A DNA stretch of 64,000 nt, from contig NZ_SODF01000001.1 of NCBI RefSeq assembly GCF_004365875.1, positions 1,426,001-1,490,000 on the forward strand, read 5' to 3'. This document shows positions 1 through 8,038 of the stretch, in pieces. Source of the DNA: Kribbella kalugense (lineage in GTDB: Bacteria; Actinomycetota; Actinomycetes; Propionibacteriales; Kribbellaceae). The notes under the pieces were generated by a model. It ran no database searches. It saw nothing but the letters and a program-made list of their open reading frames with translations, and had not been told where the DNA came from. Every line of letters begins with the position of its first letter. The stretch's first letter is position 1. Position numbers and translations under genes: made by a program.

Positions 1-1939
1 GACGTGGATCCATGGTGGTCTCCGCCAGCTGGTCGGCGTCCATCTCACCGAGGCCCTTGTAACGCTGCGGGGGCTCCTTCCAGCGGACGCCCTTCTTCAT
101 CAGCTCGGCCGTCTTCCGCTGGTGCTCCGCGTCGCTGTACGTGTACAGGTACTTGTCCTGGCCCTTTTTCGGGTTCGTCAGCTCGAACCGGTGCAGCGGC
201 GGTACGGCGGTGTAGACCCGCCCCGCCTCCACCAGCGGCCGCATGTACCGGAAGAACAGGGTCGCGAGCAGACACCGGATGTGGGCGCCGTCGGAGTCGG
301 CGTCCGCCATGAAGATGATCTTCCCGTACCGCGCCTGCTCCAGCTCGAACGTCCGGCCGGAGCCGGCGCCGACGACCTGGATGATCGATGCGCACTCGAG
401 GTTCTTCAGCATGTCGCCGACGGACGCCTTCTGCACGTTCAGGATCTTGCCGCGGATCGGCAGCAGCGCCTGGAACTCCGAGCTCCGCGCGAGCTTCGCC
501 GTACCGAGCGCCGAATCACCCTCGACGATGAACAGCTCGGACCGGTCGACATCGTTGCTGCGGCAGTCGGCCAGCTTCGCCGGCAGTGCCGACGACTCCA
601 GCGCGGTCTTCCGCCGCTGCAGCTCCCGGTGCTGACGAGCGGCCACCCGAGTGCGTGACGCGGCGACAACCTTCTCCAGCACCGCCCGCGCTTGTGCCTT
701 CTGCGCGGCCTTGGTCGAGGTCAGGAACGCCTCGAGCTCGGTCTGCACGACCTTCGCCACGATCCGCGAGGCCGCCGGCGTACCGAGGACCTCCTTGGTC
801 TGGCCGTCGAACTGCGGCTCGGCCAGCCGAACCGTGACCACCGACGTCAGACCTTCGAGTACGTCGTCCTTGATGATCTCCTCGCCGCTCTTCAGCAGCC
901 GGGTGCCATCAAGTGCGTTCGTGAAACTCTTCGACAGCGCGCGTTCGAATCCGCTGACGTGCGTCCCGCCCTTGGGCGTGGCGACGATGTTCACGAACGA
1001 CCGCAGCTCGGTCTCGTACCCGTCGCCCCAGCGCACCGCGATGTCGACTTCCAGGTCGCGCTCGACGTCCGACGGCGTCATGTGGCCGGCGTCGTCGAGC
1101 ATCGGCACGGTCTCGGTGAAGTGTCCTGTGCCAGACAGCCGGACCACGTCGGTGACCTTCTGGTCGGTCGCGAGGAACTCGCAGAACTCGCTGATCCCGC
1201 CGTCGTGCTTGAAGTGCTCCTCGGTGGTCTCGTCAGCGCGTTCGTCCCGGATCACCAGCTCGAGCCCCGGCACCAGGAACGACGTCTGCCGCGCCCGGGT
1301 GACCAGCTCGTCGTAGTTGAACGCCGCGTCCTTGGTGAAGACCTGCCGGTCCGCCCAGTACCGGATCCGGGTGCCGGTCACACCCTTCTTCGCCCGACCG
1401 GCCTTGCGCAGTCCCTTCGACGGCGTGAACGGGGCGTCCGCACCGTCGCCGTCGAACTCGCCCGCCACGCCACGCCGGAACGACGTGGTCCAGATCGTGC
1501 CACCGCGATCCACCTCGACGTCCAGCCGCGCGGACAGCGCGTTCACCACCGAGGCGCCGACACCGTGCAGACCGCCGGAGGCGTTGTACGACCCGCCGCC
1601 GAACTTGCCGCCGGCGTGCAGCTTGGTGAACACCACCTCGACACCGCTGAGCTTGGTCTTCGGCTCGATGTCGACCGGGATGCCGCGCGCGCGGTCGATC
1701 ACCTCGACCGAACCGTCCTTGTGCAGGACCACGTCGATCAGCTCACCGTGACCGGCGAGCGCCTCGTCGACGGCGTTGTCGATGATCTCCCACAGGCAGT
1801 GCATCAGACCGCGGCTGTCGGTCGACCCGATGTACATCCCGGGCCGTTTCCGGACCGCCTCGAGGCCTTCGAGGACAAGCAGATGGCGGGCGTTGTACGC
1901 CGGGTCGATCTCGGTACTGCGAGGCGTCGGGGCGGCCAC
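1..1939 (-). CDS. parE: DNA topoisomerase IV subunit B (ParE), 3' end cut by window edge
   Basis: ATPase subunit of a type IIA topoisomerase that decatenates or relaxes DNA together with a ParC-type subunit. Starting at GTG (AAGGAG four bases upstream), 646 codons are visible. The GHKL ATPase has RPGMYIGS (residues 32-39), the Mg-binding helix around D54-N55 and the glycine lid with GGLHGVGASVVNA. The TOPRIM domain has EGDSALG and DADSDGAH, and QRYKGLGEMD lies near the cut end. Only some 40-50 C-terminal residues should be missing. The context next to DUF7455 rather than recF/gyrA favours ParE over GyrB. Oddity: the usual D-N-G-R-G-I-P ATP-binding motif reads D-R-A-R-G-I-P at residues 82-88. 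Confidence 0.93.
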   Translation of the reverse strand, partial: MAAPTPRSTEIDPAYNARHLLVLEGLEAVRKRPGMYIGSTDSRGLMHCLWEIIDNAVDEALAGHGELIDVVLHKDGSVEVIDRARGIPVDIEPKTKLSGVEVVFTKLHAGGKFGGGSYNASGGLHGVGASVVNALSARLDVEVDRGGTIWTTSFRRGVAGEFDGDGADAPFTPSKGLRKAGRAKKGVTGTRIRYWADRQVFTKDAAFNYDELVTRARQTSFLVPGLELVIRDERADETTEEHFKHDGGISEFCEFLATDQKVTDVVRLSGTGHFTETVPMLDDAGHMTPSDVERDLEVDIAVRWGDGYETELRSFVNIVATPKGGTHVSGFERALSKSFTNALDGTRLLKSGEEIIKDDVLEGLTSVVTVRLAEPQFDGQTKEVLGTPAASRIVAKVVQTELEAFLTSTKAAQKAQARAVLEKVVAASRTRVAARQHRELQRRKTALESSALPAKLADCRSNDVDRSELFIVEGDSALGTAKLARSSEFQALLPIRGKILNVQKASVGDMLKNLECASIIQVVGAGSGRTFELEQARYGKIIFMADADSDGAHIRCLLATLFFRYMRPLVEAGRVYTAVPPLHRFELTNPKKGQDKYLYTYSDAEHQRKTAELMKKGVRWKEPPQRYKGLGEMDADQLAETTMDPR

Positions 1940-2330
1940 TGGGCTCCTTCACTGGTTCACCACACTTACACAGACAGCCTATGCGGCCGGACCCCCAAAA
2001 CGCGGCAGGCGGGGCCTGATCCGGCATGCGCCTGGGTATAGGAGATATGTGTTGCGACAGGTATCGATCCGGACTCGATTAAGAGTGGCGTACGACACTC
2101 CGATCGTCAGCACACGGTGACTGCGTCATGGCGCACAGTGAGAGAAGAAGCACTGGACCTCCGTGACTCGCCAGAATTCCGCCGTGCACGAAACGATTCC
2201 TCGTCAACAAGCGTCATACGGGAACAGGTGGTTCGTCTCACATACGGACACGTTGTCCCCACCGGGAAGCGATCCGCGTGTCAGGATGTTGCTATCTGGT
2301 GAGTACGGAACTAGATGAGATGAGGCCTCA
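1940..2330. other. Intergenic region between divergent parE and DUF7455 gene
   Basis: This 391-bp gap shows no credible coding sequence. It must carry the promoters of the two divergent genes, but I see no clean -35/-10 pair. The only distinct structure is an 18-bp imperfect palindrome at 2083-2100. Confidence 0.6.
2083..2100. promoter_or_regulatory. Candidate operator palindrome
   Basis: GAGTGGCGTACGACACTC is symmetric at 16 of 18 positions. It sits in the middle of the divergent parE/DUF7455 spacer, where a shared regulator could act. The regulator is unknown. Confidence 0.3.
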
Positions 2331-2561
2331 ATGACTACAGCACTCGCCCCGAGTTCGGCCCTGTCGGCCGCGGATCGTTGTGACCGCTGCGGAGCACAGG
2401 CCTACGTCCGGGTCACCCTGACCAGCGGTGGGGAGCTGCTTTTCTGCGCCCATCACGGCCGGGAGCACTCGGAGAAGCTGCGCAACATCGCGATCACCAT
2501 CCACGACGAGACGGGTCGGCTTGAACCCACCTCAACGGTCGCCGCGGAAGAAGAGCGGTAA
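2331..2561 (+). CDS. DUF7455 family small zinc-binding-type protein
   Basis: A 76-residue protein conserved across actinobacteria; function unknown. It has C17-x2-C20-G-A-Q-A-Y-V and C39-A-H-H, a pattern that suggests one structural metal site. It is divergent from parE, an arrangement I recall from other actinobacteria. The ATG follows a GATGAGG purine stretch. No membrane segment or signal peptide is seen. Confidence 0.85.
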   Translation: MTTALAPSSALSAADRCDRCGAQAYVRVTLTSGGELLFCAHHGREHSEKLRNIAITIHDETGRLEPTSTVAAEEER

Positions 2562-2614
2562 CCACCAGGCTGTTCCAAACGCGCCAACGGCGGCGCCAAA
2601 GTCATACAGGCTTC

Positions 2615-2648
2615 GATGGCGGTTCACCCGAGCAGGGTGACCGCCATC
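2615..2648. terminator. Bidirectional hairpin terminator candidate
   Basis: Arms GATGGCGGT(T)CACCC and GGGTGACCGCCATC form a 14-bp stem with one bulged base and a GAGCA loop. It lies between the convergent DUF7455 and MocR genes. There is no strong U-tract on either side, so it may act as an mRNA 3' end or a weak terminator. Confidence 0.6.
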
Positions 2649-2654
2649 CCTCTG

Positions 2655-4130
2655 TTACACGACAGGTACGCCAGGCCCGGGGCCGTGCCGGCGTAGTTCT
2701 CGCCAGGCTCGGGCCAGCCGGGTGACCGCATCATCAAGCACTTGTTCGGAGTAAGCGAACGGCACCCGTAAGTAGTCGTCGTGCGAGCCGGACGGATCCA
2801 TCGCCTGACCGGCTACTACCTCGACACCGTGCCGCAAGGCCACCTGAGCGAACACCCGGGCGTCTGTGTCCGGTAGCCGGATCCACAGCGCAGACCCACC
2901 GACTGGCACCGACCACTCCCATTCCGGAAGTCGTTCCGTCAGCAACTCCCCCATCAACTTCTTCCGCGCCGTCGACAACCGAGCCCGCGTCGCTGTGAGC
3001 TCGCCGAGCCGCGGCAGCAACCGAGCCGTGAGTGCCTGATCGATCAGCGGACTGCCGAGATCGGCCAGCGCCTTGTGCCGGGCCAGTCGTTCTGCCAGCG
3101 GCCGCGGTGCGCGGATCCAGCCGATCCGCAGACCACCCCAGACGGCCTTCGACACCGACCCGATCGTCAGCACCCCCGCGTCGTCCGGGGCGTACGCCGC
3201 CAACGGCGGAGGGATCGTCGGCCCGGACGGGTCCCAGGCGGAGTACGCGTTGTCCTCGACGACCACAACGCCGTACCGCGCGGCCAGCTCGGCGACCTGT
3301 CGGCGCCGGTTCGCCGACATCAGACCACCGGTCGGATTGTGGAAGGTCGGCATCACGAACAACAGCGCCGGCTGATGCTCAGCGAACGCCTTCGCGAGCA
3401 GATCAGGCCGGATCCCGGCGTCGTCCAGCGGTACGCCGGCCACCCGCCCGCCGGCCGCCCCGAACAGGTCGAAGCACCCCGGCCAACTGGGCTGCTCGAT
3501 CACGACCGCCGCACCGTTCCGCAGATACATCTGCGTCACCAAAGCGATCGCCTGATGCGCGCCGGTCGTCACCACGATCTCGTCAGGAGACGTCGGCAGG
3601 CCGGATTCGGTGAAGTGCTCGGCCACTCGCTCCCGCAGAATCGGCAGTCCGCGCGGGTGATAGCCGACGTCGCCGAGGAGTGCGGGCAGCTCGGTTGACG
3701 CCAGGTCGATCAGCTCCGAGGTGAGCTCGGGCAGTCCGGGATCGACGGCGTACGTGAGTGAGATGACCTCGCCCGGTCCGACGGTGATCCGGTGGAAGAG
3801 CGACTCGCCGTACCCGGCGGGCATCCGCTTGTCCGCTCGTGAACGACCACGTCCGGCCGCGCGGGCGACCGTCGTACCGCTGCCGCGTCGGCTTTCGACC
3901 AGGCCGCGAGCGCGGAGTTCGTCGTACGCCGCGACGACCGTCGAGCGACTGATCGCCAAGGACTCGGCCAGCCTGCGCTCGGCTGGGAGGCGGGCGCCGA
4001 CCGGGAGCTCGGCGGAACCGATCAGCGCGGCGATCTCGTCGGCCAACCGGCGGTACAGACCGCCGGTTCGATCGCTGAGTCGGTGACCGATCAGGTGGGC
4101 CAGATCGGCAGCAGCTCCAGAACGGTCCAC
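2655..4130 (-). CDS. MocR/PdxR-type GntR regulator with aminotransferase-like domain
   Basis: A 491-residue PLP-dependent transcription factor. An N-terminal GntR winged helix (about residues 20-90, with LPAERRLAESLAISRSTVV) is followed by a fold-type I aminotransferase domain containing the PLP lysine motif SVSK and the N-P-T-G segment. The family senses pyridoxal phosphate or amino acids and usually controls a neighbouring transport or biosynthesis gene. GTG start with GAGGAG two bases upstream. It is divergent from a LysE exporter; the 10-bp inverted repeat between them is the likely operator. The target ligand cannot be read from sequence. Confidence 0.9.
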   Translation of the reverse strand: MDRSGAAADLAHLIGHRLSDRTGGLYRRLADEIAALIGSAELPVGARLPAERRLAESLAISRSTVVAAYDELRARGLVESRRGSGTTVARAAGRGRSRADKRMPAGYGESLFHRITVGPGEVISLTYAVDPGLPELTSELIDLASTELPALLGDVGYHPRGLPILRERVAEHFTESGLPTSPDEIVVTTGAHQAIALVTQMYLRNGAAVVIEQPSWPGCFDLFGAAGGRVAGVPLDDAGIRPDLLAKAFAEHQPALLFVMPTFHNPTGGLMSANRRRQVAELAARYGVVVVEDNAYSAWDPSGPTIPPPLAAYAPDDAGVLTIGSVSKAVWGGLRIGWIRAPRPLAERLARHKALADLGSPLIDQALTARLLPRLGELTATRARLSTARKKLMGELLTERLPEWEWSVPVGGSALWIRLPDTDARVFAQVALRHGVEVVAGQAMDPSGSHDDYLRVPFAYSEQVLDDAVTRLARAWRELRRHGPGPGVPVV

Positions 4131-4151
4131 TTCTCCTCTTATTGGCTCGGG

Positions 4152-4196
4152 TGGACTGCTTCTCGCGCGACCAGGCTAGTACCGCCAAGCAGTCCA
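4152..4196. promoter_or_regulatory. Operator candidate between mocR and lysE
   Basis: TGGACTGCTT (4152-4161) and AAGCAGTCCA (4187-4196) are perfect inverted repeats whose starts are 35 bp apart. They bracket a possible -10 (TAGTAC, 4177-4182) for the exporter gene. MocR proteins commonly bind long two-part operators in such divergent spacers. Confidence 0.6.
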
Positions 4197-4213
4197 GTTC
4201 GATGAGGAGACAC

Positions 4214-4837
4214 ATGGGGATCGGTCGCGTACTTGGGTTCGCCGGTGCGACGGTGGTGCTGGTGGGGATGCCGGGGCCGAACAACCTGTACATCTCGCTC
4301 CGCAGCCTCACCCAGGGACGTCGCGCCGGCGTGGTGTCCGCGCTTGCGATCGAGACCGGGACGCTCGTCTACATCGTCGTCACTGCCCTGGGACTGGCCG
4401 CATTGGTGCAGGCCTCCCCCGCGCTGTTCACCGCAATCACCATCACCGGCGCGCTGTACCTCGCCTACCTCGGCGTGAAGACGCTCAGGGCGTCGGGGGC
4501 CGAGCTCGGCGGCATCGCGCCGGCGCCGCTGGGGCGGGTGTTCCGCGATGGTGTCGTCGTCAACCTGCTCAATCCCAAGGTCGCGCTGTTCTTCCTCGCG
4601 TTCCTCCCGCAGTTCACCACCCGCGGCGCCGGACCTGACCAACTCCGCACCGAGATGCTGCTGCTCGGAGTCGGCGCGATGCTGATCGGCCTCACCTTGG
4701 ACCTGTGTTACGCCGTCGGCGCCGACGCGATCGGCCGACGCTTCCGGTCAGTCCGTACGACGGGACGCGCGCGGAACCTGGTCGTTGCGACCATCTACCT
4801 CGGGCTGTCGGCGTTCGCGCTGATCACCGCACTCTGA
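4214..4837 (+). CDS. LysE/RhtB family amino-acid exporter
   Basis: A 207-residue inner-membrane protein with about six hydrophobic segments. The family signature MPGPNN(L) lies near residue 20, and RVFRDGVVVNLLNPKVALFF is the conserved middle part. The family exports lysine, arginine, threonine or related solutes by cation antiport; the substrate here is unknown. The ATG at 4214 is chosen because GAGGAG precedes it; an upstream ATG at 4202 is possible. The divergent MocR gene is the likely regulator. Its last 43 bp overlap the convergent debranching-enzyme gene. Confidence 0.87.
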   Translation: MGIGRVLGFAGATVVLVGMPGPNNLYISLRSLTQGRRAGVVSALAIETGTLVYIVVTALGLAALVQASPALFTAITITGALYLAYLGVKTLRASGAELGGIAPAPLGRVFRDGVVVNLLNPKVALFFLAFLPQFTTRGAGPDQLRTEMLLLGVGAMLIGLTLDLCYAVGADAIGRRFRSVRTTGRARNLVVATIYLGLSAFALITAL

Positions 4838-6798
4838 GGTGCTTCGAGCACGGTCAGCTCGTCGCCGTCGAGGCGCACGGACAACGTCTCGCCGCCAACC
4901 CGCAAGCCGCTTACCTCAAGGGCGTTCCAGGGCATCGACTCCGCCGGGTTGATGACCAGGGTGCCGCCTGGGACGTCCGGCTCGATGCCGAGGGCAGCGA
5001 CGAGTACGGCGACCGCGGACGCGGCTGCCCAGGCCTGCGGGCGACACGACAGCGGGTACGGCGTCGGAGTGGTCTCCTCGCTCGTCCCGCGTCCGCCGTA
5101 CAACTCCGGCAGTCGGTAGTCGAACGCTTCCGCCGCACGGATCAAGCCCTCGGTGTACGACGACGCCACGTCAGACTGCCCGGTCGCGAACAGGCCCTGG
5201 ACGGTCATGGCCGTGTCGTGCGGCCAAACGCTGCCGGTGTGATAGCCGAGCGGGTTGAAGCGGGTCATTGCTGTCGACAACGTACGGAGGCCGAAGCCGC
5301 TGTTCAGGTCCGCGCCGGCGAGGACCTCGGCGACTAGCTCCTCCTCGTCCGCGTCGAGCAGGCCGGTGCCGAGCAGGTGGCCCATGTTCGACGCGCGGCC
5401 GACGACCGGGTTCTTGGCGCCGTCGAGGGCGATCGCCGGGTAGCCGTCGACCCAGAACGTCTTCCGGAACCGCTCTTGCAGCGCGACCGCCCACTCACGC
5501 CACTCGTCGCCGGACTCATCGTGTGCCTCGAGCAACTCGGCACCCTTGATCGCGGCGGCGTACGCGTAGCCCTGCACCTCGCACAACGCGATCGGCGCGG
5601 TCGCGAGCGTGCCGTCGGGCCACTGGACCGCGTCGGCGGAGTCCTTCCAGCCTTGGTTGGCCAGGCCGTGACCGGACTCGTCGACGTACTCGAGGAAGCC
5701 GTCGCCGTCGGGGTCGGCGTACTCCTTCATCCAGGTCAGCGCGCGCTCGAGGTTCGGCAGCAGGTCGCGGACTTCCTCGGCCGGCATGCCCCAGCGCCAG
5801 GCTTTGTGGAGCGTGGTGATCCACAGTTGGGTCGCGTCGTGCGTGCCGTAGTACGCAGCGGGCAGGACCAGGCCGCCACCGTGATCGGCGACCTCGGCGC
5901 GCAACTCGTGCGGGATCTTGCCCGGCTGCTCGGCCGACTCCGCGTCGACCTTCGTGCCTTGCCAGGCGGCCAGTGCACGCAGCGTGCCCGCGGCGAGGCC
6001 GGGGTCCACCGGGATCAGCATGCCGGACGAGATCAGCGAGTCGCGGCCGAAGAGCGTGAGGTACCACGGCGGGCCGGCGCCGAGATAGCGATCATCGTCG
6101 GCGGCCAGTTGGAGCGCGCGGACGTCTTCCAGGGAGCGGTCGATCCAGCGCTCGACCCGCTTGTCGTCGCAGCGGACAGTGACGTCGTACGCCGCACGCT
6201 CGGCAGGCGGGTCGATGGTGAAGCCGGTGTTGGACTTCGGGAAGTCTGCCGTGACGCGGAGCGTGATCGTGAAGTCCTCCCCCGGCTGCAGCTGCGGCGT
6301 CGCGGAGGTGCCGGGGTCGGCGGTCGCGATGACACGGGTGTCGTCGCTCTCCCAGCTCAGGCCGTCTGGGCTGGGCGTGAGCTGCGGCAGGCTCGTGGCG
6401 GCGCCGCTGCGTACGGCGGCTGTGCCGGCGAGATCGGTGCCTAGGGCAACGTCCAGGCGGCACTCGATCGCCGACCGGGAGCGGTTCACCAGCGTGATCC
6501 GCTCGGTCAGGCCATCGGAGTCGACCGTCCGGGTCCGGTACAGCATCACGGTCGGGTCGTGCCGGGTGTCGCCGACGCCTTCGACCATCGCGACGTACTG
6601 ATGAGTGGCGGCGTCGCGCTCGTCGACGTGGACCGGGATCGGTTCTCGGCCGTCGACGGTGACGCTCAGCCGGGACAGGATCCGCCGGTCCCGCGCGTAC
6701 ACGCCCTCCGCGCCGGAGCCGGTGAGCTGACCGGATCGTGGCGAGAGGACCACCCACGGGGCGGCGAGTGCGGTGACCAGTTCGTGTAGCTGGGACAT
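4795..6798 (-). CDS. Glycogen debranching / amylo-alpha-1,6-glucosidase-like protein
   Basis: A 667-residue cytoplasmic protein. The N-terminal beta-sandwich (GDE N-terminal type, about residues 10-200, with GVYARDRRILSRL) precedes an (alpha/alpha)6-barrel containing LFGRDSLISSGM, YGTHDATQLWI and WPHDTAM, typical of this family of alpha-glucan or related glycoside hydrolases. Such proteins are often called glycogen debranching N-terminal domain proteins; the true substrate is uncertain. Probably leaderless: TAGGGT lies six bases before ATG. The 3' end overlaps lysE by 43 bp on the opposite strand. Confidence 0.85.
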   Translation of the reverse strand: MSQLHELVTALAAPWVVLSPRSGQLTGSGAEGVYARDRRILSRLSVTVDGREPIPVHVDERDAATHQYVAMVEGVGDTRHDPTVMLYRTRTVDSDGLTERITLVNRSRSAIECRLDVALGTDLAGTAAVRSGAATSLPQLTPSPDGLSWESDDTRVIATADPGTSATPQLQPGEDFTITLRVTADFPKSNTGFTIDPPAERAAYDVTVRCDDKRVERWIDRSLEDVRALQLAADDDRYLGAGPPWYLTLFGRDSLISSGMLIPVDPGLAAGTLRALAAWQGTKVDAESAEQPGKIPHELRAEVADHGGGLVLPAAYYGTHDATQLWITTLHKAWRWGMPAEEVRDLLPNLERALTWMKEYADPDGDGFLEYVDESGHGLANQGWKDSADAVQWPDGTLATAPIALCEVQGYAYAAAIKGAELLEAHDESGDEWREWAVALQERFRKTFWVDGYPAIALDGAKNPVVGRASNMGHLLGTGLLDADEEELVAEVLAGADLNSGFGLRTLSTAMTRFNPLGYHTGSVWPHDTAMTVQGLFATGQSDVASSYTEGLIRAAEAFDYRLPELYGGRGTSEETTPTPYPLSCRPQAWAAASAVAVLVAALGIEPDVPGGTLVINPAESMPWNALEVSGLRVGGETLSVRLDGDELTVLEAPQSAVISANADSPR

Positions 6799-6839
6799 GT
6801 CTTCACCCTAAAGGTCTACTTTTCGGGCACAGTGTGGGT

Positions 6840-7325
6840 GTGGAGACTGGAGTGACTGTCCTGGTCGGGATCGCGATCTTCGTCGGGATCGTGGGCATCA
6901 TCGTGCCGATCCTGCCCGGGGCGATTCTCAGCCTGGCGGCGATCCTGGTCTGGGCGATCGTCGAGCAGAGTGCGACCGGGTGGATCGTGTTCGCGATCAC
7001 CGCGGTCCTCATCGGTGCGAGTCAGGTGGTGAAGTACGTCGTACCGGAGCGACGGCTCCGCGAAGCCGGCGTACCGCGGCGATCGATGTTCTTCGGGATC
7101 GTGCTCGGGATCGTCGGATTCTTCGTGATCCCGGTGGTCGGGATGTTCGTCGGGTTCCCGATCGGGATCTACCTGTCCGAGCTGCAGCGGCTGCGCACGC
7201 ACGCGGCCGCGTGGACCTCGACCAAGCACGCGCTGCGCGAGACCGGGGTGTCGATCCTGATCGAGCTCATCGGCACTTCGCTGGCCGCGGCGCTCTGGCT
7301 TGTTGCAGTCCTCTTCATCGTCTGA
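6840..7325 (+). CDS. DUF456 family membrane protein
   Basis: A 161-residue integral membrane protein, function unknown. It has Gly/Ile-rich hydrophobic segments (VGIVGIIVPILPG, then the FFGIVLGIVGFFVIP hairpin) and a C-terminal membrane segment, as in DUF456. GTG at 6840 is preferred because CACAGT (6828-6833) lies six bases upstream, the leaderless spacing seen for many genes here; the in-frame GTG at 6834 is the alternative. It is divergent from the debranching gene. Confidence 0.8.
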   Translation: METGVTVLVGIAIFVGIVGIIVPILPGAILSLAAILVWAIVEQSATGWIVFAITAVLIGASQVVKYVVPERRLREAGVPRRSMFFGIVLGIVGFFVIPVVGMFVGFPIGIYLSELQRLRTHAAAWTSTKHALRETGVSILIELIGTSLAAALWLVAVLFIV

Positions 7326-7330
7326 TCTCT

Positions 7331-7344
7331 CAGGTGATTGCCAG
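7331..7344. promoter_or_regulatory. Response-regulator box, copy 1
   Basis: CAGGTGATTGCCAG occurs here, about 100 bp upstream of the exported-protein gene at 7447, and again at 7981-7994 just upstream of the OmpR-type regulator. TCTCAGG also repeats at 7329-7335 and 7372-7378. The pattern suits direct-repeat binding by the neighbouring response regulator. Confidence 0.5.
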
Positions 7345-7404
7345 AGCCTTCTTATCCGCAGCGGAGGTTCGTCTCAGGTCCGCGGGGCAGTGTGGGGAGG
7401 ATCA

Positions 7405-7426
7405 GTGCCAGGTGACGGTTTGGCAC
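7405..7426. promoter_or_regulatory. Inverted repeat upstream of the exported-protein gene
   Basis: GTGCCA (7405-7410) and TGGCAC (7421-7426) flank a 10-bp spacer just upstream of the start at 7447. It could be an operator; the regulator is unknown. Confidence 0.3.
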
Positions 7427-7446
7427 GCTTTACGGAAAGGCACACG

Positions 7447-7965
7447 ATGAAGCTTTCGCAAAAGCGATGGCGGTTGCTCGGCACCGTGGCCGCGGTTGCC
7501 GCGACGGCCACGGCCGGCGGGGTCGCCTGGGCGACGACCAGCACAGATCCGACGCCGTCGGCGTCCCCTTCCACACCTGGGCAGCAACAGCAGAAGCCCG
7601 ATCATCCTGGCAAGGGTGGTTTCGGGCCGCGGGGCGAGTTCGGGCTCGGCGGTGCCCTGCACGGCGAGTTCGTCGTACCGAAGGACGGTGGCGGGTACCA
7701 GACCGTCGCCACCCAGCGCGGTTCGGTGACCGCGGTCAGCAAGGACTCGATCACGGTCAAGAGCGACGACGGCTACAGCCGGACCTACAAGGTCGCGGCC
7801 GAGACCCTGGTGAACGCCGCTCGGGACGGTATCTCCTCGATCAAGACCGGCAGCACCGTGAACGTCAGCGCCGTGGTGGCGGACAACACCGCGACCTCGA
7901 TCAACGACGGCTCGGCCCGCGACGCGGCCGCCCAGAAGTGGGGTTTCAAGCACGGTCCACGCTGA
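7447..7965 (+). CDS. Exported protein with DUF5666-like domain
   Basis: A 172-residue protein with a short basic N-terminus and one hydrophobic segment (about residues 8-28), so it is secreted or membrane-anchored. A Pro/Ser/Thr linker follows, then a beta-rich C-terminal domain (GSVTAVSKDSITVKSDDG, then SSIKTGSTVNVSAVVADN) resembling DUF5666 OB-like repeats. Function unknown. The ATG follows CGGAAAGG. It lies directly upstream of a two-component system that shares the CAGGTGATTGCCAG box, so it is probably a target or accessory of that system. Confidence 0.75.
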   Translation: MKLSQKRWRLLGTVAAVAATATAGGVAWATTSTDPTPSASPSTPGQQQQKPDHPGKGGFGPRGEFGLGGALHGEFVVPKDGGGYQTVATQRGSVTAVSKDSITVKSDDGYSRTYKVAAETLVNAARDGISSIKTGSTVNVSAVVADNTATSINDGSARDAAAQKWGFKHGPR

Positions 7966-7980
7966 TCACGAGCCGACTCA

Positions 7981-7994
7981 CAGGTGATTGCCAG
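7981..7994. promoter_or_regulatory. Response-regulator box, copy 2
   Basis: An exact copy of the 14-mer CAGGTGATTGCCAG, starting 58 bp upstream of the response-regulator start. This is consistent with autoregulation of the two-component operon. Confidence 0.5.
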
Positions 7995-8038
7995 GAAGCT
8001 TCCAGTGTTCACATGGGTAGCGGCGGCACACTGTGACC

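Noticed and set aside
692..2041. Long plus-strand open frame opposite parE
   Set aside because: High GC keeps antisense frames open. The minus-strand parE has all family motifs; the plus frame has none. The same applies to the long antisense frames opposite the oligopeptidase, DNA ligase and DUF1906 genes.
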